Positions 4,059 to 5,486 of a stretch of DNA of 5,486 nt are shown here, in pieces. Source of the stretch: CAYFNF01 sp964344485 (GTDB lineage: Bacteria > Patescibacteriota > Patescibacteriia > UBA9570 > XYC2-FULL-38-9); NCBI GenBank assembly GCA_964344485.1, contig CAYFNF010000021.1, positions 1 to 5,486 on the forward strand, read 5' to 3'. Made by a program: the position numbers and the translations under genes. Every line of letters begins with the position of its first letter. Positions within the stretch are counted from its first letter, which is position 1. The notes beneath the pieces were generated by a model. The model ran no database searches. It worked only from the letters and a program-made list of their open reading frames with translations, and was not told the origin of the DNA.

Positions 4059-5486
4059 AAATGTGGCGGCCCTGGCCCCGGTCTCTGGCCGGGCAACTGG
4101 TCTGGATCATCTTTGGCGGGGTGACGCTGTCACTGCTGGCGAGCGCCGCCATCCACCTGCACGACCGGGAAACGGCGCTCTCCAATGCGGGGGGGCTCCA
4201 GACCGCGCAACGTTTCGCAGCCATCGTACGTGTGCTGGATCCCCTGTCCAACCCCGAACGGGAGAAGATAACCGCCATCCTGGAGACTCCCTTGCAGTTC
4301 GTCCGCCTTCTGACGCGGGAACCTCCGGCGGCCGACCCTGCGGTCACCGGTGAGCGTGTCACGTTCGTGAAAGGCCTGCTGGAGCGTTTCCTCGGGGATG
4401 GCCGGCCGCTCCGGGTGGTGGTGATGAACGTCCGGGGTGATACCGACCATGTTGTTGACAAAAGGGCGATGGGACCGGGCATGATGCCCGACAGGTCCAT
4501 GCCCCGGCACCACTGGCGGCACATGGAGATGATGGGCCGGGCCGCCCCTCAGGGCATCTCCTTCCTCGCTCAGGTACGCTTGGCGGACGGGACCTGGGCC
4601 GAGTTCCACAACCACCTGCCGGGTGAGGTGTTCACGTGGCCCTGGCATCTGCTCTGGTCCCTCGTCATCCTCTTCGTGGTGGTCTTCGCCCTGTCGTCGC
4701 TGGCAGTCCGTCTGGTGACCCGGCCCATGGCTCGGCTGGCCGGGGCCGCCCGGGCACTGGGCCGGGATTTCAGGCAGCCCCCCCTCGTGGAGTCCGGAAC
4801 ACTGGAGGTGCGCGATGCGGTCCAGGCGTTCAACGCCATGCAGGCCCGGCTGGTCCAGTACGTCCAGGAGCGCACCCACATCCTGGCCGCTGTCTCCCAC
4901 GACCTTCAAACTCCACTGACCCGGATGCGGTTGCGGGTGGAGATGATGAAGGACGACAGGATGCGCGACGCCCTGCTCCCCAATCTGGACGAGATGGAGG
5001 CCATGGCCGAGGCGGCGCTGGACTACATTCAGGGCATGGAGGGCATGGAGGAGGTTCGCAAGACCGATGTTCCCTCTCTGCTGGAAGACCTTCAGGAGAC
5101 GTTCCAGGAGATGGGCAAGGACGTGTCGGTGCAGTGCGGCGAGATGGGGCCTTTCCCGCTGATGGGCAAGAGCTTCAAGCGGTGCCTGTCCAACCTGATC
5201 GGCAACGCCGTCAAGTACGGGGAACGGGCCAGGGTCCGGGCCACGTTGCACGGGAACCGGCTGCGCATCACCATCGCCGATGACGGTCCCGGCATCCCCG
5301 AAGACGAAATGGGAAAGGTCCTGGAGCCCTTCGTGCGTCTGGAAGGCTCGCGCAACAAGGAGACTGGCGGCACCGGCCTGGGCCTTTCCATCGCCCGCAA
5401 CATCGTCCGCGCCCACCGAGGGGAACTGACTTTGCGCAATCGACCCGAAGGAGGCTTGGAGGTCATCATCATGGTTCCCTACAGTT
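4055..5486 (+). CDS. Membrane sensor histidine kinase with Met/His-rich periplasmic domain, 3'-truncated by window edge
   Basis: 477 residues are visible and the frame runs off the right edge, probably near its natural end because the ATPase core is complete. TM1 (about 14-35) and TM2 (about 198-220) enclose a periplasmic sensor domain of about 160 residues. That domain contains a Met/His-rich patch at 139-160 (MGPGMM, then RHHWRHMEMM). A HAMP linker (about 221-270, with RP at 223-224) leads to the dimerisation and phosphoacceptor helix VSHDLQTPLTRMRLR with H282. The ATPase domain shows the N box NLIGNAVKYG (N384), the G1 box DDGPGIP (409-415) and the G2 box TGGTGLGLS (437-445). All catalytic boxes are intact. 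The ATG at 4055 overlaps the regulator stop (ATGA) and has GGAGG 4 bp upstream. It should autophosphorylate on H282 and pass phosphate to D56 of the upstream regulator. Soft-metal sensing is inferred from the Met/His patch and the neighbours. Confidence 0.93.
   Translation, partial: MKMWRPWPRSLAGQLVWIIFGGVTLSLLASAAIHLHDRETALSNAGGLQTAQRFAAIVRVLDPLSNPEREKITAILETPLQFVRLLTREPPAADPAVTGERVTFVKGLLERFLGDGRPLRVVVMNVRGDTDHVVDKRAMGPGMMPDRSMPRHHWRHMEMMGRAAPQGISFLAQVRLADGTWAEFHNHLPGEVFTWPWHLLWSLVILFVVVFALSSLAVRLVTRPMARLAGAARALGRDFRQPPLVESGTLEVRDAVQAFNAMQARLVQYVQERTHILAAVSHDLQTPLTRMRLRVEMMKDDRMRDALLPNLDEMEAMAEAALDYIQGMEGMEEVRKTDVPSLLEDLQETFQEMGKDVSVQCGEMGPFPLMGKSFKRCLSNLIGNAVKYGERARVRATLHGNRLRITIADDGPGIPEDEMGKVLEPFVRLEGSRNKETGGTGLGLSIARNIVRAHRGELTLRNRPEGGLEVIIMVPYS

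Noticed and set aside
4130..5416. 428-residue open frame antisense to the histidine kinase
   Set aside because: It is the complement of a GC-rich gene with all kinase boxes intact; the translated product is His/Gly/Pro-rich with no recognisable domain.

Overview
The window is GC-rich, densely coding DNA that fits a Gram-negative proteobacterium. The clues are a periplasmic chaperone-like protein, a periplasmic-loop sensor kinase, a sulfide:quinone oxidoreductase and strong AGGAG/GGAGG ribosome-binding sites. Nothing in the sequence fixes the genus. I see no RNA genes, insertion sequences, attachment sites, CRISPR array or replication origin.

Layout: two transcription units diverge from a visibly AT-rich intergenic region (2998-3326). 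The leftward unit holds six same-strand genes with gaps of only about 28 to 49 bp, so it reads as one operon. In order of transcription they are: a secreted Met/Gly-rich Spy/CpxP (LTXXQ)-like protein (2997-2398); a small heavy-metal-associated (HMA) domain protein with a CPEC site and an extra His/Cys tail (2353-2012); a 53-residue coiled-coil protein (1976-1815); a four-helix DUF2231 membrane protein with a His-rich tail (1786-1169); an 80-residue single-helix SHOCT-domain protein (1123-881); and a sulfide:quinone oxidoreductase-like flavoprotein (831 to beyond base 1). The rightward unit is an OmpR-family response regulator (3327-4058) overlapping a sensor histidine kinase (4055 to beyond base 5486). 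Both outermost genes are cut by the window edges.

How they may work together (inference): the kinase has a Met/His-rich patch in its periplasmic sensor domain containing GPGMM, the same pentapeptide that occurs twice in the tandem repeat of the secreted protein encoded first in the divergent operon. With the HMA protein and the His-rich membrane protein, this points to a soft-metal (copper/silver-like) sensing and handling module of the CusRS/CopRS type. It lacks any visible efflux ATPase, RND pump or multicopper oxidase within the window and instead ends in a sulfide-oxidising enzyme. The intergenic region carries an 11-bp tandem direct repeat overlapping a weak promoter for the regulator gene, a plausible OmpR-family operator, plus two inverted repeats. 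The individual gene families are known. The less familiar elements are their combination, the sensor/effector motif sharing, and the link to sulfide oxidation.
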